Positions 26,829-38,231 are shown, numbered from the stretch's first letter. The stretch: DNA of 64,000 nt from Boswellia sacra (GCA_013180625.2 SNVD02013307.1:16584-80583), one strand, 5' to 3'. Numbers and translations are program-made. Notes: a model not told the origin generated them from the sequence alone.

Positions 26829-27391
26829 TGCTAGATCTGAAAGTGTATGGATTATTATATGAAATATAGCAAAAAACTATGAAGTAAATTAGCACAAAAG
26901 GTTTTACGTGGTTTGGTTACACAACGTACATCCACAAGTAGCTAAAGCTGCAATTCACTATATTATTTTTTGTTTACAAGGCTCAGAAATATTTATAGTG
27001 GCAGACTCTCACTCACACGTTGATCTAATCTTAATAAAACCGCTCTCCCAAGAACTCAATACTAGTGAAACTGTGCACTCTCTGTCGCCACTCATTTAAC
27101 ACAATAATGATATGAAAATCATAACCAAACACCCAGTTATACACACATGCAAGCATTCAAAATCCTTAAGCCTTACATGACCTATAACTCTCAACAGAAG
27201 CTTAAAACTTCACACATAAACATGAATAACAATGAAAGATCCACAACACTTGCTCTCGAACTTGCTCTCCTTGAATATGACTCAATGCATGTATTCCAAT
27301 GTGTATGGGTAGCCTTTTATATAGTTTTTCCATTCAGCTTCAATTTGTCTTTCCTTCACTTGCAAGGATTAGTGTTTTGCTTTGGAAAGAA
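26829..27391 (-). repeat. Older LTR, first part (split by the Sirevirus-like insertion)
   Basis: Aligns with the start of the 27392-28294 LTR but is far more diverged: 'gatctgaaagtgtatgg' against 'agttctgaaagtatgca', 'ttttacgtggttt.ggtta' against 'ttttacgtggttcggtta', 'agctgcaattcact' in both, and 'actctcactcacacgttgatctaatc' against 'actcaccctcacacgctgacctaatc'. It stops at the AAGAA target duplication (27387-27391) and resumes at 48077. Hence a pre-existing LTR of a related family was the insertion target. Confidence 0.75.
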
Positions 27392-28294
27392 TGAGAGTTC
27401 TGAAAGTATGCAGTTATAAGTAATATACCAGTAAATTGTAAAGTAAATCGGCATATGGGGATTTTTACGTGGTTCGGTTATAAAACCTACATCTACGGAT
27501 AGTTTTAGAGCTGCAATTCACTAAGGTCTTGTTTGTACAATCTTTAGGACCTTTTACAGTACTAACTCACCCTCACACGCTGACCTAATCTATGACAAAT
27601 AAAATCTCGTCAAGATCTTAAACTCTAGTGACACTGCCAATTCTCTATCTCAGATAACTTAACAATACACTGTTAAGTTATACATAACACACGAAGTCTA
27701 ACATTGAATTACATAAACACTTAACCCGCAAGTTATCCCAAGTGTCTACTAACTCTCACAGATTCAATCAACAACTCATGTATGATTTCTACCACTCATA
27801 CATGAATAAAAAAAACTCAAAGAACCAAATTAAAGAAGCATCCCAATTTGCGTTGAAGCTCTTCTATCACATCATGGAATGCCAAAATCAAGACTCTCTC
27901 AAAACACAACCAAATCAGCTAACCCGCCAATTTGTCTCACCCTTTATATAGAAGTAACGCCTTATATATACATATTGAGAGGTCTGATCGAAATCTCCTA
28001 TAAATCCTGTAAAAATCTCACTCAAAATCACATTAGGATTAGGAAAAATAAAATAGGAAGTGTTATAATTAAACTCCTAAAGGAATTTGGATACAACTAA
28101 ATATTCTCCTATTTTAATTAGGATACAGGAAACAGTATCTTAATCTAAGAAGATATTTATTGTAAACCAAATACTTCCTATAATAATCATCTAGAAACAG
28201 TAAAAGTGGAATCAAAATACTCTAGTTTTATCGCAAGTTAAACAAAAATCAGCATGTGCATGGCACATACAAGTGTCACACGTTAACACCAACA
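27392..28294 (-). repeat. copia-2 3' LTR
   Basis: 903 bp. On the minus strand it starts TGTTGGTGTTAACG and ends CAGAACTCTCA. Pairs with 42625-48071 less the CACTA insert. Confidence 0.88.
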
Positions 28295-28308
28295 ATCTCC
28301 CCCTTTTT
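28295..28308 (-). other. copia-2 polypurine tract
   Basis: On the minus strand AAAAAGGGGGAGAT abuts the 3' LTR, the expected plus-strand primer position. Confidence 0.8.
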
Positions 28309-29399
28309 GGCAACTTGTGATGAAAATACTAAATTGCTTCTGATCAAAGAAATTCACACATGATAAGTTAGACATAACCATAAGTTATCATGAAATAACA
28401 AATAGACTAATCTCATGTGCAAAGATTTATCTAGTGTGCTGTTACAAATCTCATAACAGAACACAATTAGAATATGTATATCCTGCAAGATGATTAACAA
28501 TGAAATCATGATTAGAGCAAAACCAAAGCAATAATGAAATTAGATCATGCAAACCATTCATCAAACCAAGATATCACAAAACACACAGACACACAAAACA
28601 CCAAAATATTTTGAATGCATACACATAAGCATAAGTCCTTATTCTCCCTTACTTACAACCCTTGAGAAGAAGTAGTAACCAAATATCAAACAGCCAGAAA
28701 ATAACAACAAAAAATATTAGAAAACTCCTCATTCTTCTCCTCCCCTTTTCTCCCCCTTGATTTCAGCACAAGTGCCAAAAGCATTAACGAAGTCTTGGAG
28801 ACTTTTGAGCTGGTGGGGAAGAGGAACTACTAGGATGCTTCTTGGATCTGTCAACCTTCATTTTATATCGCTTCCTGCTGGTAGTAGGTGTGGGCTGCTC
28901 AGAAGCTGCTGGATAGGTTGCTCTTCGACTGTGTCAGAGGAGGTGGCAGTGACTTCAGCGACAATGCTTCAAATCTCCCTGTCACATCTTTCTGCACTGG
29001 AATCTGTTGTGGTTAACTCAACAATAGGTTGTTGAGTAAAAACCAAGGGTGTATCAGCAAGTGGAGCTGGTGGAGAGGTGGCTTGTGCAAATGGTTATGT
29101 CTCCTGGTCAGCAAGAGGGGGTTCTTCTGCGTGTTTTGCCTCTGGTTGGGCTGCAGGTGATGAGGTAGTGACTTGGTGTATGGTAGAGAGGTAGTATGTG
29201 TTAGCCCTAGGGCTACATGATAATTTTGATGATAACAATACACATTGATTAATTGAGATTTACTAACATGTTTATTTATGTGCAAGAGTAAGATCATTGA
29301 AATAATTATAAAATCAAGAAGAGGCTTATTAAAATGAAGTGTTGAAGCTAAGGAGAAGACTACATGTTAAAGGCACCAAAATTTAAGAACAAGGTTTGA

Positions 29400-30150
29400 T
29401 TCAAGGAATGTGTCACATGAGTAATGTTCAATCAATTGGTCATATATTTCTCTACAAATGTCCAAATAATGTGATTCTTAAGCCTTTGGAAAGCTTACTC
29501 AATTTATAACATTTCATATGTTTTAAAGAAATTCAAATTTCAAGTGCAAGGTTGTCCAAATCATCATGCAAATTGAAAGACAAATGAGAAGCAGCTGACA
29601 TGAGCACCGAATACTCTTTTGGACATATCTTGAGCTAGAAAAATCAAAATGACTTAATTCTTATGGAATTAGAAAGATGACTTAATGAAGCACATTTTAT
29701 ATGTTTTGAATAAATTCAAATTTCAAATGGAAGGCCGTCATAATTGACATGAATTCGGTGGACTGACGCAGAGAAGAAAAATCAACTCACATGAGCACTG
29801 AATGGTGTTTTGGCCATATCTTAAGATAGAGATATCCAAATGCTTTGATTCTTAATGTTTTGGAAAGCTTATTAAAATATTCAGATCTTTTATGTTTTGA
29901 AGAAATTCAAATTTCAAACGGAAGGCTGACAGAATTATCATTCAAATCAGGTGGACTGACACATGGAAGAAAAATCAAGTCACATGAGCACCGAATGGTG
30001 TTTTGGCCATCTCTTGAGCTACAGATATCCAAATGACTTGGTTCTTGATGCGTTGGAAAGCTTATTCAAATGTGCAGATCTTTTATGTTTTATATATTTT
30101 CAAATTTCAAACGGAACATTGACAAAAATGGCAGACAAGATTACGGTTTT
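29400..30150 (+). repeat. Four-copy tandem array, unit about 190 bp, in the copia-3 5' LTR
   Basis: The anchor 'ttcaaatttcaa' recurs near 29528, 29711, 29903 and 30098. Each unit repeats 'cacatgagcaccgaat....ttttgg.catatcttgag.ta' and 'ttctta..ntttggaaagctta'. The same array is present in the 3' LTR (about 33660-34410). Confidence 0.8.
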
Positions 30151-30440
30151 TATGGTGGGCAGAAAATTTGGAGTTGGTGTCTTCACTTGTTCAAGTTCAT
30201 CTCATTTGCCTATAAAAGGAGCCCTTCTCCCATGCATTCAGCAAGACAAAGAGAAAAGAATCCAGCAAGCCACAAATAAGAGAAATATCAAGTAAAGAGC
30301 TTTTATATTCTTCATCTACTCTTTGAAGAGAGTTGTACTTTTATTGTAAACAATTTTCTTTGTTCTTGTATTGTGGTGAGAGTGAATTCTTCTTGTAAAG
30401 GATAGTTGTTATCCTTGAGAGTTATCAAGAGTTTGAGAGA

Positions 30441-30700
30441 AGAACTCTTGGTGTGGTATTATCAAGAGTTGAAGAAAGTTGCCTTGGTGAGGTTGTTCAT
30501 CAAGAAGAACTCTTGGTGTGGTGTTATCAAGAGTTGAAGAAAGTTGCCTTGGTGAGGTTGTTCATCAAGAAGAACTCTTGGTGTGGTGTTATCAAGAGTT
30601 GAAGGAAGTTGCCTTGGTGAGGTTGTTCATCAAGAAGAACTCTTGGTGTGGTGTTATCAAGGGTTGAAGGAAAAAGTCTTGGTGAGGTTGTTCATCAAGC
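30441..30700 (+). repeat. 65-bp minisatellite, four units, in the copia-3 5' LTR
   Basis: Units starting 'agaactcttggtgtggtgtt' occur at 30441, 30506, 30571 and 30636, exactly 65 bp apart, followed by a degenerate partial unit to about 30745. Confidence 0.9.
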
Positions 30701-31060
30701 AATCAAGAGTTGTAAAGAGGTTGTTCATCAAGCAAGTTGTAAAGATTTCTACAACTAGTGGAAAGCTTAGCTCGTGGAGCTAGGAGCCCGTGGACGTAGG
30801 CAAGGTTTGCCGAACCACGTAAATTGAGTTTGCACTCTCTCTATCCTTTCCTCTTTACATTTACTTGCACTTGTGATTGTTCATTATTATTATTCTTTTG
30901 ATTGCATCTTTGATAAATTCCAATTTCATCTTCTTCACCTTTATTCTTAAAGAAAGAGTGAACTAATTTTGATTTTTTCAAGAAAAGTTTTACAAATCCG
31001 TTTTGATAAATAAAAACCCAATTCACCCCCCTCTTGAGTTGCCATACCTGGGTCAACAAG

Positions 31061-31072
31061 TGGTATCAGAGC
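31061..31072 (+). other. copia-3 primer-binding site
   Basis: TGGTATCAGAGC, the standard plant copia site complementary to initiator Met-tRNA, two bases after the 5' LTR. Confidence 0.92.
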
Positions 31073-31112
31073 AAGGTTGCTCATTTTTTTAAATCTTAAC
31101 CGATTTTGAGTT

Positions 31113-32711
31113 ATGACAACTTTTAATTCAACTTCATATGTTGAGGGGCTTTCTATCTCTAGACCTCCATTTTTTAATGAAAGTGATTACTCTTATTGGA
31201 AAACTAGAATGTGTATTTTCTTGCAATCTTTTGATTATAATTTATGGTCTATTGTTTTGGAAGGACCTTTTGTTCCTACCAAAATTGAAAATGGAGAAAG
31301 CATGCTTAAAGAACCTAAAGAGTTTAGTGAAGATGATAAAAAGAAATTGAGTTTGAATGCTAAAGCTATGAATGTGTTATATTGTGCTCTAGATAGAAAT
31401 GAGTTTGATAGAAATGAGTTTAATAGAGTATCTACTTGTTCTACGGCACAAGAAATATGGCACACACTTGAAGTAACTCATGAAGAAACTAGTCAAGTTA
31501 AAGAATCTAAAATTAGTATGCTAGTTCATAGTTATGAGCTTTTTAAGATGAAACCGGATGAATCAAATTCTGAAATGTTTACTAGATTTACGGATATTAT
31601 CAATAGTTTGAAATCTCTTGGTAAATCTTATTCTAATGTTGAAATGGTGAGAAAGATTTTTAGGTGTCTACCAAAATCTTGGGAGCCAAAGGTGACGGCA
31701 ATTCAAGAAGCAAAGGACCTCACCAAACTACCATTAGAAGAACTTATGGGTTCTCTCATGACTCATGAAATCACCTTGAAGGAGAATGAAGAAGATTTCA
31801 AGAAAAAGAAAAATATCGCTTTCAAATCTTCAACAAAAGAAGATGATGAGTCCGACGATGAAAGAGATGATGAAGATCTTGTATTCATCACAAGAAAGTT
31901 AAAAAGGATGATTAGAAAGAACCAAGGATTCAACAAGAATTCTAGAATGGATTGTCCATACTTCAAGAATCAAGACAAGAAATCCAAAGCAATGAAAGCC
32001 ACAAATTGGGATGATAGTGAGGCTAGCTCTACCGAAGAAGAAGATTGTGAAATGGCAAACATGTGCTTCATGGTTTTACGAGAAGATGAGGTAAGTATTC
32101 TAAATTATGATCCTAAGCTTTCATATGATGAATTACTTGAAGCATTTCAAAATTTAAATATGCAAGTTGATAAACAAAATTCAAAAATCAATGCTTTCAA
32201 AAAGAAGTCAAAAATAATGTTATCTCAATTAGAAGAGTTGGTGGAAATAAATGAAGCCTTAGAAAATGAAAATGAAATTTTAAAGCAAAAAGATTTTAAA
32301 AGTTTGGAAAATCAAATACATTTATTAAAAACTGAAAATGATATTTTAAAACAAAAGGATTTTGATAAATTAGAGAAAGAAAATGCTATTTTGAAAAAGG
32401 AAAATAATGACTTAAGAAATATTGTTGATAGTTTTACAAAAAGCACAAAAAATTTGAATTCTATGTTACAAAACCAAAGGTGTGTTTTTGATAAAAGAGG
32501 GTTAGGATATAAAACTCATAAAAATCAAAAGTGTTTTAAAAACTATTTTGTTCATACATCTTCTAGGAATAATCCTAATCATTCATGTACTTATTGTGGA
32601 AGAAAAGGACACAAAGTGCATTTTTGTTATATTAAGAGAAATCCTAATTTGAAACAAATATGGGTTTCAAAAAGTACTATAACTAACCCCCAAGGACCCA
32701 AGAACATTTGA
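31113..32711 (+). CDS. copia-3 Gag protein, uninterrupted, 532 aa
   Basis: Structural capsid/nucleocapsid protein that packages the element's RNA in cytoplasmic particles. The N-terminal third has the copia capsid pattern (PPFFNESDYSYWKTRM at about residue 19, later LGKSYSNVEMVRKIFRCLPK). The middle is acidic and Ser/Asp/Glu-rich (around residues 235-310). Residues about 340-450 form a long Lys/Glu/Asn-rich coiled coil with a repeated LKQKDF motif. A zinc knuckle CTYCGRKGHKVHFC (CX2CX4HX4C, complete) lies near residue 493. The ATG at 31113 lies 40 bases after the primer-binding site, the usual place. No stop or frameshift occurs, unlike every other retroelement frame in this window. Confidence 0.88.
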   Translation: MTTFNSTSYVEGLSISRPPFFNESDYSYWKTRMCIFLQSFDYNLWSIVLEGPFVPTKIENGESMLKEPKEFSEDDKKKLSLNAKAMNVLYCALDRNEFDRNEFNRVSTCSTAQEIWHTLEVTHEETSQVKESKISMLVHSYELFKMKPDESNSEMFTRFTDIINSLKSLGKSYSNVEMVRKIFRCLPKSWEPKVTAIQEAKDLTKLPLEELMGSLMTHEITLKENEEDFKKKKNIAFKSSTKEDDESDDERDDEDLVFITRKLKRMIRKNQGFNKNSRMDCPYFKNQDKKSKAMKATNWDDSEASSTEEEDCEMANMCFMVLREDEVSILNYDPKLSYDELLEAFQNLNMQVDKQNSKINAFKKKSKIMLSQLEELVEINEALENENEILKQKDFKSLENQIHLLKTENDILKQKDFDKLEKENAILKKENNDLRNIVDSFTKSTKNLNSMLQNQRCVFDKRGLGYKTHKNQKCFKNYFVHTSSRNNPNHSCTYCGRKGHKVHFCYIKRNPNLKQIWVSKSTITNPQGPKNI

Positions 32712-32761
32712 GTACCAAAAAGTCGCTCTTTGAGTATTGATTGTAGAAACAAAGGAGTGGC

Positions 32762-33055
32762 AAACACAAGTGGTACTTAGATAGCGGATGCTCAAGGCAT
32801 ATGACCGGAGATGCCTCCAAGTTCTCAAGATTAATCATGAAGAAAGGAGGATGTGTGACCTTCGGTGATAATGCCAAAGGAAGGGTAATCGAACATGGTG
32901 ATATTGGTAACCCTTCTTCACTTATTATTGAAAATGTTTTGCTTGTTAATGGTTTGAAACATGATTTGATTATAATTAGTCAATTGTGTGATAAGGAATA
33001 TTTTGTTGCTTTTAAGCCTAATAGATATGTGATTAAGGATGTTAGTAATAATAAG
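32762..33055 (+). pseudogene. copia-3 protease / pre-integrase fragment
   Basis: Open from about 32766 (KWYLDSGCSRHMTGD, the aspartic-protease active site with its Asp intact) through the block that precedes integrase (VLLVNGLKHDLI.ISQLCD) to about 33055. There it is cut off by the deletion junction. It is not fused to gag in this frame, because a stop at 32709-32711 lies between them. Confidence 0.8.
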
Positions 33056-33208
33056 ACATCATTTTATTAGAGATCATGTGCAAGAAGGTAATATTTCTTT
33101 CGAATTTGTTCGCACCGAAAAACAATTAGCCGATATATTTACTAAACCCCTTAGTCAAGATAGATTTTGCATAATTAGAAGAGAATTAGACATGTTAGAT
33201 ATGTCTTA
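33056..33208 (+). pseudogene. copia-3 RNase H C-terminal tail
   Basis: After the junction another frame reads the last about 45 codons of copia pol: HHFIRDHVQEG, then TEKQLADIFTKPL, ending in LDMLDMS and a stop at 33208. This is the universal tail of copia RNase H. The frame change at the join shows that the deletion removed pol without keeping a fusion protein. Confidence 0.82.
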
Positions 33209-33248
33209 ACTTTGCTTTTATATGATAATCTTTGAATGGTAGCATATG

Positions 33249-33458
33249 TTAAGGGGGAAAATATATTTAGGGGGAGTAATTAATTTAATTACATCTTTTT
33301 GATGATAACAAAAGGGGGAGAAATAATTAGATTGATTGGATTGCTTATATTCATAAAAAGTGCTATCTTTTTGCTTATTCTTGATTTTATTTTCATTCTT
33401 GATTTTAGACATTATTTAAAAGTAATCAATGGTTTGTCATCATCAAAAAGGGGGAGAT
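33249..33458 (+). other. Multiple polypurine-tract-like motifs of copia-3
   Basis: Four G-rich purine motifs occur before the 3' LTR: aagggggaaaa (about 33250), agggggag (about 33269), aaaagggggagaa (about 33310) and aaaaagggggagat (33445-33458, adjacent to the LTR). Repeated polypurine tracts are a known mark of Sireviruses. Confidence 0.7.
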
Positions 33459-35326
33459 TGTTAGCCCTAAGGCTACATGATAATTTTGATGATAACAATA
33501 CACATTGATTAATTGAGATTTACTAACATGTTTATTTATGTGCAAGAGTAAGATCATTGAAATAATTTTTAAATCAAGAAGAGGATTATTAAAATGAAGT
33601 GTTGAAGCTAAGGAGAAGACTACATGTTAAAGGCACCAAAGTTTAAGAACAAGGATTGACTCAAGGAATATGACACATGAATAATGTTCAATCAATTGGT
33701 CATATATATCTCTACAAATATCCAAATGATGTGATTCTTAAGCTTTGGAAAGCTTACTCAATTTATAACATTTCATATGTTTTAATGAAATTCAAATTTC
33801 AAGTGCAAGGTTGTCCAAATCATCATGCAAGTTGAAAGACAAATGGAAGCAGCTGACATGAGCACCGAATACTCTTTTGGACATATCTTGAGCTAGAAAA
33901 ATCAAAATGACTTGATTCTTATGGCATTGGAAAGATGACTTAATGAAGCACATTTCATATGTTTTGAAGAAATTCAAATTTCAAATGGAAGGCCGTCATA
34001 ATTGACATGAAAATTGGTGGACTGACACAGAGAAGAAAAATCAACTCACATGAGCACTGAATGGTGTTTTGGCCATATCTTAAGATAGAGATATTGAAAT
34101 GCTTTGATTCTTAATATTTTGGAAAGCTTATTCAAATACAAAGATATTTTATTTTTTTAAGAAATTCAAATTTCAAACAGAAGGCTGACATAATATACAT
34201 GCAAATCAGTGGACTGACACATGGAAGAAAAATCAAGTCACATGAGCACCGAATGGTGTTTTAGCCATATCTTGAGCTACCGATATCCAAATGACTTGGT
34301 TATTGATGCGTTGGAAAGCTTATTAAAATGTGCAGATCTTTTATGTTTTACAGATTTTCAAATTTCAAACGAAACATTGACAAAAATGGCAGACAAGATT
34401 ACGGTTTTTATGGTGGGCAGAAAATTTGGAGTTGGTGTCTTCACTTATTCAAGTTCATCTCATTTGCCTATAAAAGGAGCCCTTCTCCCATGCATTCAGC
34501 AAGACAAAGAGAAAAGAATCCAGCAAGCCATAAATAAGAGAAATATCAAGTAAAGAGCTTTTATATTCTTCATCTACTCTTTGAAGAGAGTTGTACTTTT
34601 ATTGTAAACAATTTTCTTTGTTCTTGTATTGTGGTGAGAGTGAATTCTTCTTGTAAAGGATAGTTGTTATCCTTGAGAGAACTCTTGGTGTGTGTTATCA
34701 AGAGTTGAAAGAAGTTGCCTTGATGAGGTTGTTCATCAAGAAGAACTCTTGGTGTGGTGTTATCAAGGGTTGAAGGAAGTTGCCTTGGTGAGGTTGTTCA
34801 TCAAGAAGAACTCTTGGTGTGGTGTTATCAAGAGTTGAAGAAAGTTGCCTTGGTGAGGTTGTTCATCAAGAAGAACTCTTGGTGTGGTGTTATCAAGGGT
34901 TGAGAAAGTTGCCTTGGTGAGGTTGTTCATCAAGAAGAACTCTTGGTGTGGTGTTATCAAGAGTTGGAAGAAAAGTCTTGGTGAGGTTGTTCATCAAGCA
35001 AGTTGTAAAGATTTCTACAACTTAGTGGAAAGCTTAGCTCGTGGAGCTAGGAGCCTGTGGACATAGGCAAGGTTTGCCGAACCACGTAAATTGAGTTTGC
35101 ACTCTCTCTATCCCTTTCCTCTTTACATTTACTTGCACTTGTGATTGTTCATTATTATTATTCTTTTGATTGCATCTTTGATAAATTCTAATTTCATTTT
35201 CTTCACCTTTATTCTTAAAGAAAGAGTGAACTAATTTTGATTTTTTCAAGAAAAGTTTACAAATCCGTTTTAATAAATAAAAACCCAATTCACCCCCCCT
35301 CTTGGGTTGCCATACCTGGGTCAACA
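33459..35326 (+). repeat. copia-3 3' LTR
   Basis: 1868 bp. Matches the 5' LTR end to end apart from scattered substitutions, small indels and one extra 65-bp repeat unit. Followed by the GTATG target duplication. Confidence 0.9.
34678..35000 (+). repeat. 65-bp minisatellite, five units, in the copia-3 3' LTR
   Basis: 'agaactcttggtgt' anchors lie at 34678, 34742, 34807, 34872 and 34936: one full unit more than in the 5' LTR. Confidence 0.85.
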
Positions 35327-37719
35327 GTATGCTCTACTTTAGGAATTGAAGAGACAGTGGGGTCATTTTCAGCAATCGGTGAAGACTGTTTTGTCGTAGT
35401 TTCAACTTTTGTTGGTTTATCTAACAGTGACTCATCTTGTAATGTAGGAGCTGTGGAGTCAATTTTCTTCTTCATGTTGTTAGATGATTTCTTCACCTTG
35501 TCATCTTTCCTCTTTCTCTTCAATTTTCTTCCCTTAGCGATTGACTTGATTTCTTTTGCTTCGGCTATTGTTCTGCTGTTATGTCTATCTCAACAGCAGT
35601 TCATGCAGCTTATTCTGTTGCAGTCATTTGCTCAGTTTTAATAGGCATAGGAACATCAGGAGCTGGTGTGGGCTCAGCTGTCTTCTCTGGAGCCTCATGT
35701 TCAGTCTCTATTGGTTGTGACTCCTCTGTTGTACCATATTGCCTTGCAAATCTTTCCTCCAAAACAAGCTGTCTTTCTTTGATAACTTTCAAATCCTGCA
35801 TAACCTCCACCAAAGCAGAATTGATCAAAGTAAACTATTCTTCAACATTTTTCATCTGAGTTTTCTTGACTCTTTTTGGCTGAGGGGCAGGTACAGGTAA
35901 GTCAGACTTATCATACAAACGTTGAAGAAATCCCTTTGTAATGGATTTAGACAGAATTTTTGTTTGTTCATTAGAACTTATAAGGATGCTATTCTGTGCA
36001 AGAATCTCTTGAATTAAGTAAGGAAACATAAGCAAGTAATAATCAGAATGATATGAACCAATCTATACAATTGATCTATAGGCTAGCAAACCCAAGTTAA
36101 TTGGTCGATTGGTGCGTAAACAGTATAGAATTTTCAACTCTGTCTTCTCAAACTTGATTTTGCTAGGAAAAAGGAAGACAATTGAACTGAACTATCTTAT
36201 GAATCACTCGATATTTCTTTCTAAGGTATTGCTGGTCTATACTATCTTTTGGTTTCCAAACAATGTCTATTCTACCAGTCAATTCCTGCATCACTTCAGC
36301 CATATTAAATTCTTCATTTAATGCATGTAAACTACCTATTGGAATGTCCAGGAAAGTGTTTATAACATTCAGAGAGAGCTTAAAAAACTTTCCTCTACAA
36401 TTAACTTTGTGATAAAAGCTTTTAGGATCATCAATGGCAGTAGTAATATTTGCATAGAATCTTGAATTAAAGCCTTCACAGGGGGTAGAAAGTTTGTTAC
36501 CATACGAGTCCAGTAAATAGACGCAATCATCTCACTCAGGCCATAAGTGTCAAAATCTGACAGTTTCACCAGCCTTTCTATCTGAAGTTTCCTCTTTGAA
36601 GTGTGTTTCTCAAACTTCTGTTTGATAGCTGCCATGAGGAATTTGTTATACTTCGGCTTGATTTTGTCCTTTATCTTCTTTACTGGAACAAGCTCATCTT
36701 CGCTTATGGCGGGATCAATTGCGATCTTTGCATGTACTTGTTATGTTAGAGACGATAGTACACTGTTGCTCTTGTTATAACTGGAGTTGCTATGAGATGA
36801 TGAAGAACTGACTATCTTTATTGAGTCGGATGCGGTCGCCATGGTTAGGGTTACTGGTCTACAAAAAATTTCTAGAACAGGAAGAGAGAAGCAATACACG
36901 GGACAGGGAAGAAACTATAGTTGGAGTATGGTATGAATAGGAGAAGCCCAAAAACTATTCATAATATACTAGGTCGGATTTAAAATAATTTTGTTTTTAA
37001 CAAAATTTAATGATAATTCTATTTCCAAAACTGTTTCAAAATTGACATTAATAGACACATATTCAAATTTAATTCCCATTTGAATAAGGAATTGTAAAAG
37101 TATTATGATTTCTGCCACTGAAACTTCTCCCTCTCAATTCAATAATGCTGACATAGGATTTTTGACACATGGACACACAAGAAACTTAAATCTTGGATAG
37201 GCACAAAGAGCATCGGGTCTTAAGAAAAACGTAACAGCAAACAATTAACAATAACATACCAACAGCATTTGAATATAATGTGAATCATTCTAAGAATGCA
37301 TATTTTAAGCTGATTATTTACCTTAATTAATTTTATCACTTAATCCAATTGAGTGATCAACTTGAGCATGCTTCTTACACACACAAAAGTTAGTCTCAAT
37401 GTGAATTTTATAAATAATTATAGTAGCTTTCACACATGTACAGAGGTAGCCCTTTTCCATTTGAGTGGGTGACTTCACCATATTTCCTAGATACAATGAA
37501 GTTACTCTCAATGGATGGCTTTCACACATCATATATTAGTAGCCCTCTCTGTATATTTCATTTTTAAACCAATATCTTATCATTCACGCAATTTTTATAT
37601 CACAGCTCACACATGCTTAATTAGAAGAAAACTTATGATATTACAATTATAAATAACATAACTGCACACAGTGTTCATTCAGATAACTAACAGATGCCTA
37701 AGGCTTTTCTTATATTTTC

Positions 37720-38231
37720 AAATCTTATTGTATCCAATGACTTAGTGAACAAGTCAGCCAATTGTCTATCGGTGGAAATGTTCAATGTGTATCACCTTAG
37801 ACTCTACTAGTTCCCTTATAAAATGATATCTTATGTCAATATGTTTTGTCCTAGAATACTGAACAAGATTTTTGAAAATATTTATAGCACTACTATTGTC
37901 ACAAAACATAGTTATGGGCTTTTGTTCAATGCCATAGTCACTCAACATTTGCTTCATCTATAATAGTTGTGTGCAACAACTTCCTGCTGTTATGTATTCG
38001 GCTTCAATAGTAGACAAAGAAATATAATTCTTTTTTTGTTGTGCCATAAAACCAATTTAGTACCAAGATAAAAATATCCTCCCAAGGTACTTTTTCTGTC
38101 ACGTGCATTCCTGCCCAATCAGCATTATTAAACCCTGCAAGATAATCATTTGTATATTTAGAAAACCATATTCCATAATCATGTGTACCATAAACATACC
38201 TAATGATTCTTTTAGCTGCTGCAAGATTTGA
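37720..38231 (-). pseudogene. copia-2 RNase H
   Basis: The minus strand 37957-37766 reads TMFCDNSSAINI (RNase H catalytic Asp) and RTKHIDIRYHFIREL, the conserved end of copia RNase H. Upstream (38230-37960) further RNase H sequence is broken by stops. Confidence 0.8.

Larger units (their letters stand above)
29199..31058 (+). repeat. copia-3 5' LTR
   Basis: 1860 bp, long for copia. It contains two internal tandem arrays: about 190-bp units (29400-30150) and 65-bp units (30441-30700). A TATA-like 'cctataaaagga' lies near 30210. Confidence 0.9.
29199..35326 (+). mobile_element. Pol-deleted Sirevirus-like copia retaining an intact gag (copia-3), nested in copia-2
   Basis: LTRs 29199-31058 (1860 bp) and 33459-35326 (1868 bp) are very similar, begin TGTTAGCCCTA and end GGGTCAACA. 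A perfect 5-bp target duplication GTATG flanks the element (29194-29198, 35327-35331). A primer-binding site (31061-31072) and a polypurine tract (33445-33458) are intact. The 2.4-kb interior holds an unbroken 532-codon gag, the first part of protease/pre-integrase, and then the last about 45 codons of RNase H. Integrase, reverse transcriptase and most of RNase H are missing. It resembles gag-only non-autonomous LTR elements that need another element's polymerase. Strand is opposite to its host copia-2. Confidence 0.9.
29013..36842 (-). pseudogene. copia-2 extra post-pol reading frame, split by a nested element
   Basis: A separate reading frame between RNase H and the 3' LTR, on the same strand. 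It starts ATG at 36842 (MATASDSIKIVSSSSS), has a stop after about 33 codons and frame breaks further on. The middle (about 36650-36310) carries segments reading LVKLSDFDTYGLSE, FYANITTAI and CRGKFFKLSLNVINTF. These resemble the domain called 'putative plant transposon protein', found in the third frame of some plant LTR elements. The C-terminal half (36035-35332, continuing in frame past the nested insertion at 29193-29013) is rich in Lys, Glu, Pro and Thr. No signal peptide or membrane segment is obvious, so an envelope role is unproven. Function unknown. Confidence 0.6.

Noticed and set aside
29963..30295. 110-codon frame repeated at 34221-34553
   Set aside because: The two copies are the same place in the two LTRs of copia-3. 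The frame lies in the tandem-repeat part of the LTR and has no protein features beyond repetition.
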